A DNA stretch of 41,038 bases. Source: Hadesarchaea archaeon. Lineage in GTDB: Archaea; Hadarchaeota; Hadarchaeia; Hadarchaeales; Hadarchaeaceae. The stretch covers positions 1-41,038 of the forward strand of contig JAUWYN010000001.1 of the NCBI GenBank assembly GCA_030615805.1, read 5' to 3'. Positions 24,041 to 32,399 of the stretch are shown piece by piece. Made by a program: the position numbers and the translations under genes. How positions within the stretch are numbered: position 1 is the first letter of the stretch; each line of letters starts with the position of its first letter. Under the pieces are notes generated by a model. The model was given only the letters and a program-made list of their open reading frames with translations. It did not search any database and had not been told where the DNA came from.

Positions 24041-25618
24041 TCACGCAAAATGTATCACCCTCGCCTGGTGGGTTTGTAGATCGATGACGGGCACGATTCC
24101 TGGCGTGGGCTTCACCCCAAGCCGTCGCATGTAAATGGTCGTCTCTTGAAAGGTTCCCGAGTTAACCACTTCCACGTCGCGATACCGCTCGTACCCGTAA
24201 ACGTGTATGTGACCGCAATGGAATACGTCAGGCACCTCCTCTATCACGAGGTAATCCTGCTCCTCCGGCGATATCGCCGTGCGCCCTCCATAGATCGGGG
24301 CGAGGTGCCGCTTCTGCAGGAGTTTGACCATCGGGGGCGTGGATTTCTGCCGGTTCAGCCCAGGCATCGTCGCTATTAAATCGTCGAAGCTCCTGCCGTG
24401 ATAAATCAGAAAATTAACACCATGAAGGGATACCCGTGCTGGATTCCCGACCATGACCGAGTTCAGGTCGTGAATGCCTCCCGCTATATCCTTTTGGATC
24501 GATGGCTGGGGCTCGGAGGGGCGCACGGCATCGTGGTTCCCGGGCGCTATGATGATAGTGATGTGCTCGGGCACCTGGGCCAAGAGCTTAGCCGCGGCAT
24601 CGTACTGCTTGATGACATCGTTGATAAGCAACTCCTCCTCCTGCTGGGGATAAATCCCAACCCCATCGACTATGTCGCCTGCGATTACCAGGTACTTGAC
24701 CCTGCTCGCTAGCTCCTGCTGCTGGGCGTTGCCCGCCTCACCCCGCAACCAATTCACAAACTTCATGAACGTATCTTCGAGAAACATCTCGCTCCCGATG
24801 TGCAGGTCCGATATCAGCGCCGCGCAGGCGGGATCCTCAGCGCGGGAGAACTCGTGTGTGGTGGGCAAGTCAGGCCAGATGATGTCCCTGACTAATAACC
24901 TGGGGGCGCGGTCTCCGCTCCGCACATCCCCCACGACCCCAACTATCTCATCCACGACCACTTCTGCCGCCTTTCGCATGAGTTCCCTCCGGCCTTTGAA
25001 GACCCACGCCGATACCCGACCGTTCAAATCCTCAATCTCTAAAACCACGTGCCCCCCCGAGGTCTCCCGCTTATCTGAGACCATCCCGATCACTTTTACC
25101 AAGGCCCTGTCCCCGAAGCTCCTCAAATTGCTGATCGGGACCACATCGTGGAGATCCACGCGCTTTCGGAGGATGCGGCTTAAGCGCTCATAACGGTCCC
25201 TGAACACGTTCACGAAGTCCTTCAGTCCCCCCTCTGTGTAGCTCCGCCCGGTGATGTCCCTAAGCACCTTGACCCGGGGCTCGAACTCGCCGGCTTTCGG
25301 TTTGAATTTGGTGCGGGTAAGCTCGGGTAATTTTTCTGTAGCTTCCCTAGCTCTGGGCGCCTCCCCTGCTTCAGGCAGGCCGGGTTCGAGTGGGGGAACC
25401 GCGGGCGTGGGGCCTGTTTTAACGCCTACCTCTTCCAGAATTTTTGTGATAAGATCGGCCGTTACCAGAAAGGGTTTGCTCTCCATTTCCCTGATGCTAA
25501 CTAGCACTCGCTCGGCTGCGGACTCAATGTCCTCCCGCCTCCGCAGCGCATCGAGCGCGCCCGGCGTCAGCTGCATGTCTGCATCCATGAACTTGCGAAC
25601 CAACGAAGTGTCGTCCAT
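24041..25618 (-). CDS. polB: DNA polymerase D small subunit DP1 (3'-5' exonuclease)
   Basis: Proofreading subunit of PolD. It is 525 residues: a helical N terminus, a Pro-rich linker (about 75-110), an OB-fold (about 180-260) and a C-terminal calcineurin-like phosphoesterase with D-L-H-I-G-S, G-D-I-V-D-G, P-G-N-H-D, Y-H-G-R-S and C-G-H-I-H-V-Y-G. All metal-binding motifs are intact, so it should be an active exonuclease. Start set at ATG 25618 behind GGGGG, 8 nt after the cdc6 stop. The longer frame to 25861 only reads cdc6 out of frame. Confidence 0.97.
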   Translation of the reverse strand: MDDTSLVRKFMDADMQLTPGALDALRRREDIESAAERVLVSIREMESKPFLVTADLITKILEEVGVKTGPTPAVPPLEPGLPEAGEAPRAREATEKLPELTRTKFKPKAGEFEPRVKVLRDITGRSYTEGGLKDFVNVFRDRYERLSRILRKRVDLHDVVPISNLRSFGDRALVKVIGMVSDKRETSGGHVVLEIEDLNGRVSAWVFKGRRELMRKAAEVVVDEIVGVVGDVRSGDRAPRLLVRDIIWPDLPTTHEFSRAEDPACAALISDLHIGSEMFLEDTFMKFVNWLRGEAGNAQQQELASRVKYLVIAGDIVDGVGIYPQQEEELLINDVIKQYDAAAKLLAQVPEHITIIIAPGNHDAVRPSEPQPSIQKDIAGGIHDLNSVMVGNPARVSLHGVNFLIYHGRSFDDLIATMPGLNRQKSTPPMVKLLQKRHLAPIYGGRTAISPEEQDYLVIEEVPDVFHCGHIHVYGYERYRDVEVVNSGTFQETTIYMRRLGVKPTPGIVPVIDLQTHQARVIHFA

Positions 25619-25626
25619 AAAACCCC

Positions 25627-26907
25627 CTACACGAGCGTCAGCTGCCGCGGAAGTTGGAGTGATTCGATGCTGTCGATGGGATGCTCCTCCTGAACTGCCG
25701 CCCTCGCCTGAATCGGCGGGATGCTTAGCGTTATCTCCTTGGTCCGCCCGTAGCGACCCTTGCTGATGATCTGAGCGTTGATGATCCCTAGCATGTCGAG
25801 TTCGGAAATCAAATCGCTGACGCGGCGCTGCGTTAGCACATCCAACCCGCTCTGCCGGCATAGCGCGCGATAAACAGCGTACACATCGCCCGTCACTATC
25901 TTGCGGGAGTTCCTCTCCGTCAAGAGCACGACGCTGAAGAGCACTAATTTCGACTGCGAGGGCAACGTTCGAACGACCTCCACCATCTTGTCCTTCTCCA
26001 TCTTCTCGAAAGCCCGTCGGACATGGGTCACGGTGGCCATCTCCACGCCCTCGCGCTCGGCCAGCTCGCCCGCGATACGCAGCAAGTCGAGGGCCCGCCT
26101 GGCATCGCCGTGTTCCCTCGCCGCGTGGGCTGCGCAGAGTGAGATCACGCCGTCGCCCAGCACGCCGTCAACGTAACTCATCTCCGCTCGCTTCTCCAAT
26201 ATGTCTTTGAGCTGAAGCGCGTTGTAAGGGGGGAAAACTATCTCCTCCTCGCTGAGGCTGCTCCGAACGCGGGGGTCTAGGTAGTTCATGAAGTTCAGAT
26301 CGTTTGAGATACCCACGATACTCACTTTTGCTTTTATCAGGTCGGAATTCATGCGGGTCAAATTGTAGAGGACTTCATCACCGCTCTTCAACACTAGCCT
26401 ATCGATTTCATCCAGTACGATCACCGCGAGCTGTGGGTCGTGATCGAGCGCCCTGAAGAAACATCGATAGACTTCATCCGTCGGCCAGCCCGTCATCGGG
26501 ACGCTTTCGGGAAAACCTAGGGAATTCACGTACTCCCTGCCGTAGCGCTCCCTGAGCTTATCCAAAAAGGTGTTCGCGAGCGTCGCGAGAATTCGGTACT
26601 GGGTGTTGACGACCTCGCAGTTCAGATAAACTGGCTCAACCATCCGAGGCGCGTGATCGCTAACGCGCTTTAGCTCCTTCACCACATGCTTCACGCTAGC
26701 CGTCTTCCCTGTCCCCGTCTTACCGTAGATGAACAGGTTCGACGGCGTCTCCCCTCTTAGGGGGGCCACGAGTATCCGCGCGAGCTGATGAATCTGCTCA
26801 CCCCGATGCGGTAGTTCCTCGGGCGTGTAGCTCGGTCGTAGATACTCCCGGTTTTTGAATATCGGCTTCGACACCAACAGCATGTCGAACAGACCTTCCG
26901 AACTCAT
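25627..26907 (-). CDS. cdc6: Orc1/Cdc6 origin-binding and helicase-loading protein
   Basis: AAA+ protein that binds origin boxes and loads MCM. 426 residues: Walker A Y-G-K-T-G-T-G-K-T, Walker B V-I-V-L-D-E-I-D-R, sensor 1 I-S-N-D-L-N-F, sensor 2 H-G-D-A-R-R-A-L-D, then a C-terminal winged helix. ATG 26907 is preceded by GGAGGTGG. Its first 110 nt overlap the 3' end of gins23 in another frame. A candidate origin lies about 2.5 kb upstream. Confidence 0.96.
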   Translation of the reverse strand: MSSEGLFDMLLVSKPIFKNREYLRPSYTPEELPHRGEQIHQLARILVAPLRGETPSNLFIYGKTGTGKTASVKHVVKELKRVSDHAPRMVEPVYLNCEVVNTQYRILATLANTFLDKLRERYGREYVNSLGFPESVPMTGWPTDEVYRCFFRALDHDPQLAVIVLDEIDRLVLKSGDEVLYNLTRMNSDLIKAKVSIVGISNDLNFMNYLDPRVRSSLSEEEIVFPPYNALQLKDILEKRAEMSYVDGVLGDGVISLCAAHAAREHGDARRALDLLRIAGELAEREGVEMATVTHVRRAFEKMEKDKMVEVVRTLPSQSKLVLFSVVLLTERNSRKIVTGDVYAVYRALCRQSGLDVLTQRRVSDLISELDMLGIINAQIISKGRYGRTKEITLSIPPIQARAAVQEEHPIDSIESLQLPRQLTLV

Positions 26908-27394
26908 TTTTACCCACCTCCTCTCCTGCCTTCTCAAGGGACTCATTCAACCGCTTGCTCCAGCCATCGAGCGTGGCAGCCAAGCGATTGATCAGGAACC
27001 GCTCTTGGGGCGGTAAGGGACCAGCTCCCTCTGGGGAAAGTGCCAACCGAACCAGCTTTGGAATCCTGACTTCCATCAGGGCTGAGACTTGGGTCTGGAT
27101 CTCCTCGACTTTCCCGTGCTCTCCGGCCGCCCGTGCAAATGCGATCCTTTGAGCGACCGACGAATAAAAATCATCTGGAAGGGGTGTGAGCTCAGATTCA
27201 CGCTCCTCCGCCAAGAGGAGCTTCCGGAGTTCCACCGACGTGAGTTTCTGGAGAGGCTCCACGAACCCATGACGCTCGAGGACCGCGGCCTCCCACGTCT
27301 CAAGCTCCGTTTCCTCTCCCTCCGCCAGCGGGCCCAGCTGCCTGCCCACCAACTTCATCGCCGGTAAATCCTCAAGGACCCGAACGCGTTTCAT
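26798..27394 (-). CDS. gins23: GINS complex subunit Gins23
   Basis: Second GINS subunit, partner of Gins51. It is 198 residues with the domains in reversed order: small B-domain first (about 1-50; E-D-L-P-A-M-K-L-V-G-R-Q-L-G-P), then the helical A-domain (L-P-D-D-F-Y-S-S-V-A-Q-R, onward), which is the BA order of Gins23. It begins directly after the MCM stop (TAAATG). About 35 C-terminal residues, ending in a low-complexity tail, overlap cdc6. The recognisable fold ends before the overlap, so the stop may have shifted downstream. Confidence 0.82.
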   Translation of the reverse strand: MKRVRVLEDLPAMKLVGRQLGPLAEGEETELETWEAAVLERHGFVEPLQKLTSVELRKLLLAEERESELTPLPDDFYSSVAQRIAFARAAGEHGKVEEIQTQVSALMEVRIPKLVRLALSPEGAGPLPPQERFLINRLAATLDGWSKRLNESLEKAGEEVGKNEFGRSVRHAVGVEADIQKPGVSTTELHARGTTASG

Positions 27395-29407
27395 TTACTT
27401 CACCGCTCTTGTGACCATGCCCTGCTTCGGCTCGTACAGGTGGCCCCTAATTTTCTCTTGATCGATTAGCTCTTCCACAAACGATTGTCTGATCCCCTCG
27501 GACCCGGCGATGCGGATTATTTCCTCGACCGGCGCCGCCCCGCCGTACTGGCCCTCAAGCTCCTTAATGATATCCAGCACGCGGCGGATGTTATCGCGCT
27601 GAGATTTGGCCTTGCCCGTCATGAGCACGTCGATATCTAGTTTTCCCGTCTCGGTGTCGATCCCAGCCTCCTGCAAGGAGCGCTTGACGAGATTGATCGC
27701 ACGGTTTGCGTCCTCAACGGTCACGCGATCGCTCAGCCGCATTCGAGTGTTCGCCTTCGTCAGCCGCACGATGGCCTCGAGTTGCCTCACTGTGATCGGG
27801 AGAGGTGCCTCGCCTCGCTCGGCTACCCTCCTCCAATCGACGAAGAAATCCTCGATCGTCTTCATGGCTTCCTTGTCATCAAATTTCGGATCGAGGTTCT
27901 GGCGCGCGTAGATGATGATCTTGCGTAGGAAATCCAAGTGGAGGGGCGGCTTGACCACTTTTGTGGGGGCGCGGTGCAGTTCTAAAATGTGGTGGGCCAT
28001 GGTCCGATCTCTGTCGGCACGCGGTTCGTCGCGCATGATGAAGATCAAGTCGAATCTCGAGAGGATCACGGGGTCTAGGGGGACTTGCTGTGCAATCGTG
28101 AGGTTCTTCTCAAACCTGCCGTATTTTGGGTTGGCTGCCGCGAGCACAGCGGTGCGGGTGTTGAGAGTTGCGATGATGCCCGCCTTGGCCACGCTAATCG
28201 TCTGCTGCTCTAACGATTCTAAAATCGAGTTTGAATCCTCCGGTCTCATTTTCTCGAACTCGTCGATGCTGGCTAAACCGCCGTCCGCTATCACAAGGGC
28301 CCCAGCCTCGAGGGTCCACCCACCACTTATCTCATCGCGGACTGCCGCAGCCGTAAGGCCGGCACCCGTGGCCTTCATGCCGGAGGTGTAGAGGCCGCGG
28401 GGAGCGACGTTCGCGGCCCACTTTAGGATTTGACTCTTCGCAACACCTGGGTCACCTGTGAGGAGAACATGGGTGTCGCCTCGAATTCTCGTTCCATCTC
28501 GCAAATCGATTGCCTCGCAGCCGAATAGCTGTAGCGCGATCGCCTCCTTGATTGCGTCATACCCATAGATGCTCGGAGCAATTGACTGGATGATCTTGTT
28601 TCTGATCCAAGGGTCCTTCGCAAGCTCCTTAATTTGGGCCTTGTCCTCTGAGGTCAGCTCGGCCTCCTCGACACCCTTCTGCAGGACCTCGATGTGGCTG
28701 ATAAATAATATTTTCCGGAACGTCTTTTTACGCTCCTGGTGTCTGCCCTCCTGAAAGACGCGCAGCACGCCCGTCAACATCACATGGTTCCCCGGCACCG
28801 CCTTGTCGACAAAATCGTCTCTGACTATACCATCCAACCTTCTGGGCATCCGCCCGCCGCGCAGCTTCTCGGGGGGCTCCTGTATGCACAGGCTCTGCCA
28901 GTCGCGGAACTCCGAGCTCTCGATTAAGAGGTCGAACGGGCCCCTCCTGCCGCAGTTGGGATTTTCGCACACAAGAGGCTCCCTGAAGAACTCACCAACC
29001 TGAAGTACCCTATTTTCCTCACCACAACGCCTGCATTTGAATACCGCCTCTGTCGCCTCAGGCTTCACCTCGCCCGACCGCGTCAGAATCCCCTCGACCT
29101 GGATGAACTTGCCCACGTGCCCAGCGCGGATTTTGCGGATCTCTATTGTTATTGTTTTATCGAGTCCCATCACGCGCAAACGCATTCCGGATAGCTTCGT
29201 TATCCCCTCTAAGATCTCGTCCGCCGTGTCCAGGAAATTTATTGGATTGTCAAGCAAGCTTTTTGCGAGTTCCATGTCAAACTCCAAGAGCCGGTCGAAC
29301 GCGATGATGAGCGATTTCTGCCCCTTCCCCGCTATCCTGCGCAGCTCCTTGAGAACCTCCTTGCGGTGTAGGAACTTTTCTAGCTTTTCCTTAGCCTTCG
29401 GCTCCAA
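27395..29407 (-). CDS. mcm: Replicative helicase MCM, intein-free
   Basis: Homohexameric 3'-5' helicase. 670 residues: N-terminal domain with a C4 zinc finger (C-R-R-C ... C-E-N-P-N-C), AAA+ core with Walker A G-D-P-G-V-A-K-S, Walker B in A-S-I-D-E-F-E-K and arginine finger S-R-F-D-L-I-F, then a C-terminal winged helix. Start is TTG at 29407 behind GGGGTGA, with no better ATG. It is first in the mcm-gins23-cdc6-polB-polC string and lies next to the candidate origin. Confidence 0.97.
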   Translation of the reverse strand: MEPKAKEKLEKFLHRKEVLKELRRIAGKGQKSLIIAFDRLLEFDMELAKSLLDNPINFLDTADEILEGITKLSGMRLRVMGLDKTITIEIRKIRAGHVGKFIQVEGILTRSGEVKPEATEAVFKCRRCGEENRVLQVGEFFREPLVCENPNCGRRGPFDLLIESSEFRDWQSLCIQEPPEKLRGGRMPRRLDGIVRDDFVDKAVPGNHVMLTGVLRVFQEGRHQERKKTFRKILFISHIEVLQKGVEEAELTSEDKAQIKELAKDPWIRNKIIQSIAPSIYGYDAIKEAIALQLFGCEAIDLRDGTRIRGDTHVLLTGDPGVAKSQILKWAANVAPRGLYTSGMKATGAGLTAAAVRDEISGGWTLEAGALVIADGGLASIDEFEKMRPEDSNSILESLEQQTISVAKAGIIATLNTRTAVLAAANPKYGRFEKNLTIAQQVPLDPVILSRFDLIFIMRDEPRADRDRTMAHHILELHRAPTKVVKPPLHLDFLRKIIIYARQNLDPKFDDKEAMKTIEDFFVDWRRVAERGEAPLPITVRQLEAIVRLTKANTRMRLSDRVTVEDANRAINLVKRSLQEAGIDTETGKLDIDVLMTGKAKSQRDNIRRVLDIIKELEGQYGGAAPVEEIIRIAGSEGIRQSFVEELIDQEKIRGHLYEPKQGMVTRAVK

Positions 29408-29450
29408 AATTTCTCACCCCAACGACAGCGGCGAAATGAAGAGGTCGTAA

Positions 29451-29463
29451 AACGTATTTAGGG
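29451..29463 (-). promoter_or_regulatory. TATA box for mcm
   Basis: Minus-strand CCCTAAATACGTT centred about 50 nt before the mcm TTG, giving a leader of roughly 25 nt that contains GGGGTGA. Confidence 0.4.
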
Positions 29464-29780
29464 AGTGTGGTGAAAATTTTGAACTTTGAGTTTAAAGTCT
29501 GAGAAATTTTTGCACACATCCTAAAATTATCTATGTCACAATTTTTCACCTCCGGAAAACTGGGTGCACCAACGCTAAACGGCAGGTTTGGCACTCTTAT
29601 TTGAATACGCACCCTTGTTCCCCCAATAAAACCTAAAAGAAGATTTTTTTGAAGTCATTTTTGGGGAGAGGTCACCGAAAGTATTCCTAATCCCAAATTC
29701 CCCGATTTACACAGTTTATTTTCAAAATAGCCTTAAAATAGCGAATTTTCTGTAAAACGCCATTTTATCTTCCGAGTTCG

Positions 29781-29808
29781 AGTGGAAACAGTCGAAAACA
29801 GTGGAAAT
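29781..29808 (+). promoter_or_regulatory. Two tandem ORB-like Orc1/Cdc6 binding motifs
   Basis: AGTGGAAAC at 29781-29789 and CAGTGGAAAT at 29799-29808, 18 nt apart in the same orientation. Both match the core of archaeal origin recognition boxes (CAGTGGAAAC), though the G-rich flank of full ORBs is weak here. Confidence 0.5.
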
Positions 29809-29878
29809 GTAGGTCTAAAAGCTTCGAGTTCTGGGGTTAAGTTCCAATTTTAAATTTTGGAAAACGCCTTTTTGTGGA

Positions 29879-31177
29879 CTAGCGTATTTTCATGTATTCG
29901 TAGGCTTCAGTAGCCGACTCAAAACAATAATGAACCCGCTGATAATCGCGCCTGAACTCGGCCACACCGGCTGCGACGCGCTTGGTTTCCTCCCCATCTA
30001 TGACCACCCGCTTGATAAACTCCGCTATTTCCTCCATTTGACGCTCCTTCATGCCGAGTCGCGTCACCTCGGAGGTTCCCAGCCTTATCCCGCCCGGGTT
30101 TTTGTAGTGTCGCCCCTCGCGGATGTCCCAGGGTAGCAGGTTGCGGTTGAGCACGATGTTGGCCTTCTCGAGCCGCTGTTCCAAAGCCCCCCCATCCCCG
30201 TACTTGGTGATGTCGACGACAATCGTGTGCGAGGCCGTAAAGCCCAAATCTGGACACAGAACCGCCATACCCTGGTCATAAAGCGCCTCACCTAAAGCCT
30301 TGGCGTTTTTCACTATCTGTGCGGTGTACTCCTTCCCGAACTCCAACATCTCCGCGAGCACCACGGCTACACCGGCGACCGCATGCAGGTGGTGGTTGCT
30401 CACGACCCCCGGGAAAACGGCTTTGTTTATGGGCTCCGCTAGCTCCTTCGTGCACAGAATCATGCCGTGCTGGGGCCCTGGAAGGGTCTTGTGGGTGCTG
30501 CAAGTCATGACCTCCGCCCCTTCGCGCAGGGGGTCCTGGAACTGCCCACCCGCGATCAACCCCGCGACGTGAGCGGCATCGTACAGCACGCGCGCTCCAT
30601 GTTCACGCGCCACCTCGCTCAGCTCCTTGACGGGGTGCGGGAAGAGGAACACGCTTCCACCGAAGGTCAGGAGTTTGGGCTTGACCTCGGCGATGCGCTT
30701 CGTCGCGGCGTCCACATCAATGTTCATGCGCTTTTCGTCAAGGGGGAGGTATTCTATTTCTAGCCCATGGACCGCCCCTGCCGTTCCCCCAAACTTCTTC
30801 TTTCCCATGCTGATGTGGCCGCCTGAAGCGATCGAGATGCACATCATGGTGTCGCCTGGGTTTGTGAGGGCCGTGTAGACCGCTAGGTTTGCGGTGAGCC
30901 CCGAAACCGGCTGAACGTTCGCGTGCTCAGCTTTGAAGAGTTTACGGGCCAGCTCCATCGCGAGCAGCTCTACTTGATCGATGTAAATGCACCCAGCGTA
31001 GACCCGCTCCCCCGGCCAGCCTTCGGCATAGCGGTTCCCCAAATCGCTGGTAAGGGCTTCTCGAACCGCTGGTGAGGGAACGTTCTCGCTGGCTATAAGT
31101 GGTATGACTGTTTTGAACCACTCGTGATGCTTTTGCAAAAGCTCCAAAGTGTGCTCGTAAGCTTCTCTTGCCCGCAT
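29879..31177 (-). CDS. glyA: Serine hydroxymethyltransferase
   Basis: PLP enzyme interconverting serine and glycine with a folate or methanopterin carrier, and a source of one-carbon units. 432 residues. The PLP lysine is in S-T-H-K-T-L-P-G-P-Q-H-G; other motifs are the N-terminal I-P-L-I-A-S-E-N and Y-D-A-A-H-V-A-G-L. The ATG overlaps the threonine synthase stop (TGATG), which ties glycine/serine metabolism to the threonine operon and suggests threonine-glycine interplay. Confidence 0.97.
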   Translation of the reverse strand: MRAREAYEHTLELLQKHHEWFKTVIPLIASENVPSPAVREALTSDLGNRYAEGWPGERVYAGCIYIDQVELLAMELARKLFKAEHANVQPVSGLTANLAVYTALTNPGDTMMCISIASGGHISMGKKKFGGTAGAVHGLEIEYLPLDEKRMNIDVDAATKRIAEVKPKLLTFGGSVFLFPHPVKELSEVAREHGARVLYDAAHVAGLIAGGQFQDPLREGAEVMTCSTHKTLPGPQHGMILCTKELAEPINKAVFPGVVSNHHLHAVAGVAVVLAEMLEFGKEYTAQIVKNAKALGEALYDQGMAVLCPDLGFTASHTIVVDITKYGDGGALEQRLEKANIVLNRNLLPWDIREGRHYKNPGGIRLGTSEVTRLGMKERQMEEIAEFIKRVVIDGEETKRVAAGVAEFRRDYQRVHYCFESATEAYEYMKIR

Positions 31178-32397
31178 CAGACCCTCCCCAGTTCCTTGAG
31201 AGCCTCCTCGTAGCTCAGGGCCACACGGGGGCGCTCCGCAACTTTCATTGCCTCTTCGGGGTCTTTAAGCATGCATCCCGTCGCCACGCACACCACGCAC
31301 TCGTCCCACTTGACGGCTCCCTGACGCACGAGCTTCTTGAGTCCTGCAATCGTGGACGCGCTGGCAGGCTCCACCCCTATTCCCTCCAAGCGGGCCATCA
31401 ACTTTTGGGCCTTGATAATTTCTTTGTCGCTAACCGCCTCGGCAGTGCCCCCTGAAGTTCGAATCGCCCGAATTGCCTTTGGACCGTTCACAGGGTTGCC
31501 TATGCGAATCGCCGTGGCTATCGTCTCGGGTCTTTTAACGGGTTTGAATTTGTCAAGTCCCCCCTTGACAGCGTCGACAATCGGCTTCGCCCCTTCAGCT
31601 TGGATCCCCATCATCGCCGGGATCCCCTTCGTCAGCCCGACCGCGTCGAACTCGAAGAAGCCCTTGTAAATCGCCCATATGTTGGCGCAGTTCCCCATGG
31701 GGACTACCACGCGGTCTGGCACCTTCCACCCGAGTTGATCGGCGATTTCGAACCCTATCGATTTCTGGCCTTGGAGCCTGAACGGGTTTAGGGAGTTTAG
31801 GAGGTAGATGTCCTTCCGCTCCTCGCATATCCTGCGCACGAGTGCAAGCGCTTGGTCGAAATTTCCTTTAATCGCTATCGTGCGAGCACCGTGAACGAGT
31901 GTCTGGGCGAGCTTGCCGAGCGCCACCTTACCGCGAGGAAGCAGAACCACACATCTCAACCCAGCCTTAGCCGCATATGCTGCGAGCGAAGCCGAGGTGT
32001 TGCCCGTCGAGGCACACGCGACGGTTCGGGCTCCAAGCTCGAGCGCCTTCGTGACCCCAACCGTCATCCCCCGATCCTTGAAGGAGCCCGTTGGGTTAGC
32101 CCCCTCAAATTTCACGTAGAGCTCCCGGATCCCGACCTCGCGGGCGAGACGGTCGCAACGGTAAAGGGGCGTCCCTCCCTCACCTAGGCTGACGATTTTC
32201 GATTTATTCAAGATAGGTATGAATGTGCGATACTTCCAGACGCTCGGCGTCTCGGCCCTCAAGCGCTTGCGATTGAGCTTTCGCTTCAGCTCGCTCGGCT
32301 CGAACTCGATCTCAAGCAGGCCTCCGCATTTTGGGCACGTGTAAAATCTCTCGTGGATCTTGAACTTGCTGCCGCACTCGATGCACTCCAGCCGCAA
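31177..32397 (-). CDS. thrC: Threonine synthase
   Basis: PLP enzyme converting O-phosphohomoserine to threonine. 406 residues with an N-terminal zinc ribbon (C-I-E-C-G-S ... C-P-K-C-G-G), the PLP lysine in G-S-F-K-D-R-G-M-T and a G-N-C-A-N phosphate-side loop. TTG start at 32397, 2 nt after the hom stop. The operon has no recognisable GHMP-type homoserine kinase to supply its substrate; see the apgM-like gene upstream. Confidence 0.96.
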   Translation of the reverse strand: MRLECIECGSKFKIHERFYTCPKCGGLLEIEFEPSELKRKLNRKRLRAETPSVWKYRTFIPILNKSKIVSLGEGGTPLYRCDRLAREVGIRELYVKFEGANPTGSFKDRGMTVGVTKALELGARTVACASTGNTSASLAAYAAKAGLRCVVLLPRGKVALGKLAQTLVHGARTIAIKGNFDQALALVRRICEERKDIYLLNSLNPFRLQGQKSIGFEIADQLGWKVPDRVVVPMGNCANIWAIYKGFFEFDAVGLTKGIPAMMGIQAEGAKPIVDAVKGGLDKFKPVKRPETIATAIRIGNPVNGPKAIRAIRTSGGTAEAVSDKEIIKAQKLMARLEGIGVEPASASTIAGLKKLVRQGAVKWDECVVCVATGCMLKDPEEAMKVAERPRVALSYEEALKELGRV

Positions 32398-32399
32398 GT

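Larger units (their letters stand above)
29408..29878. other. oriC: Candidate replication origin (oriC) and mcm upstream region
   Basis: A 471-nt gap, clearly more AT-rich than its surroundings, between glyA and mcm. It holds two origin-recognition-box-like motifs in the same orientation (29781-29808) and a tandem AAAATAGC around 29735-29755. An inverted TTCCAA...TTGGAA lies at about 29845-29862, and long A/T tracts could unwind. It also contains a 13-nt box shared with the 39-kb region (29673-29685). The Orc1/Cdc6, MCM, GINS and PolD genes next to it support origin function. No gene in it is convincing. Confidence 0.6.

Noticed and set aside
25619..25861. Long N-terminal extension of DP1
   Set aside because: It reads the 3' end of cdc6 out of frame, is low-complexity, and a good ATG with Shine-Dalgarno follows at 25618.
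20418..29407. Inteins in DP2, Cdc6 or MCM
   Set aside because: Protein lengths and motifs are continuous, and no splicing-block Cys/Ser starts or His-Asn ends were seen.
29391..29612. 73-codon minus-strand ORF in the mcm upstream region
   Set aside because: It starts with GTG, overlaps the mcm start, has no recognisable motif and lies in AT-rich DNA with origin-like signals.
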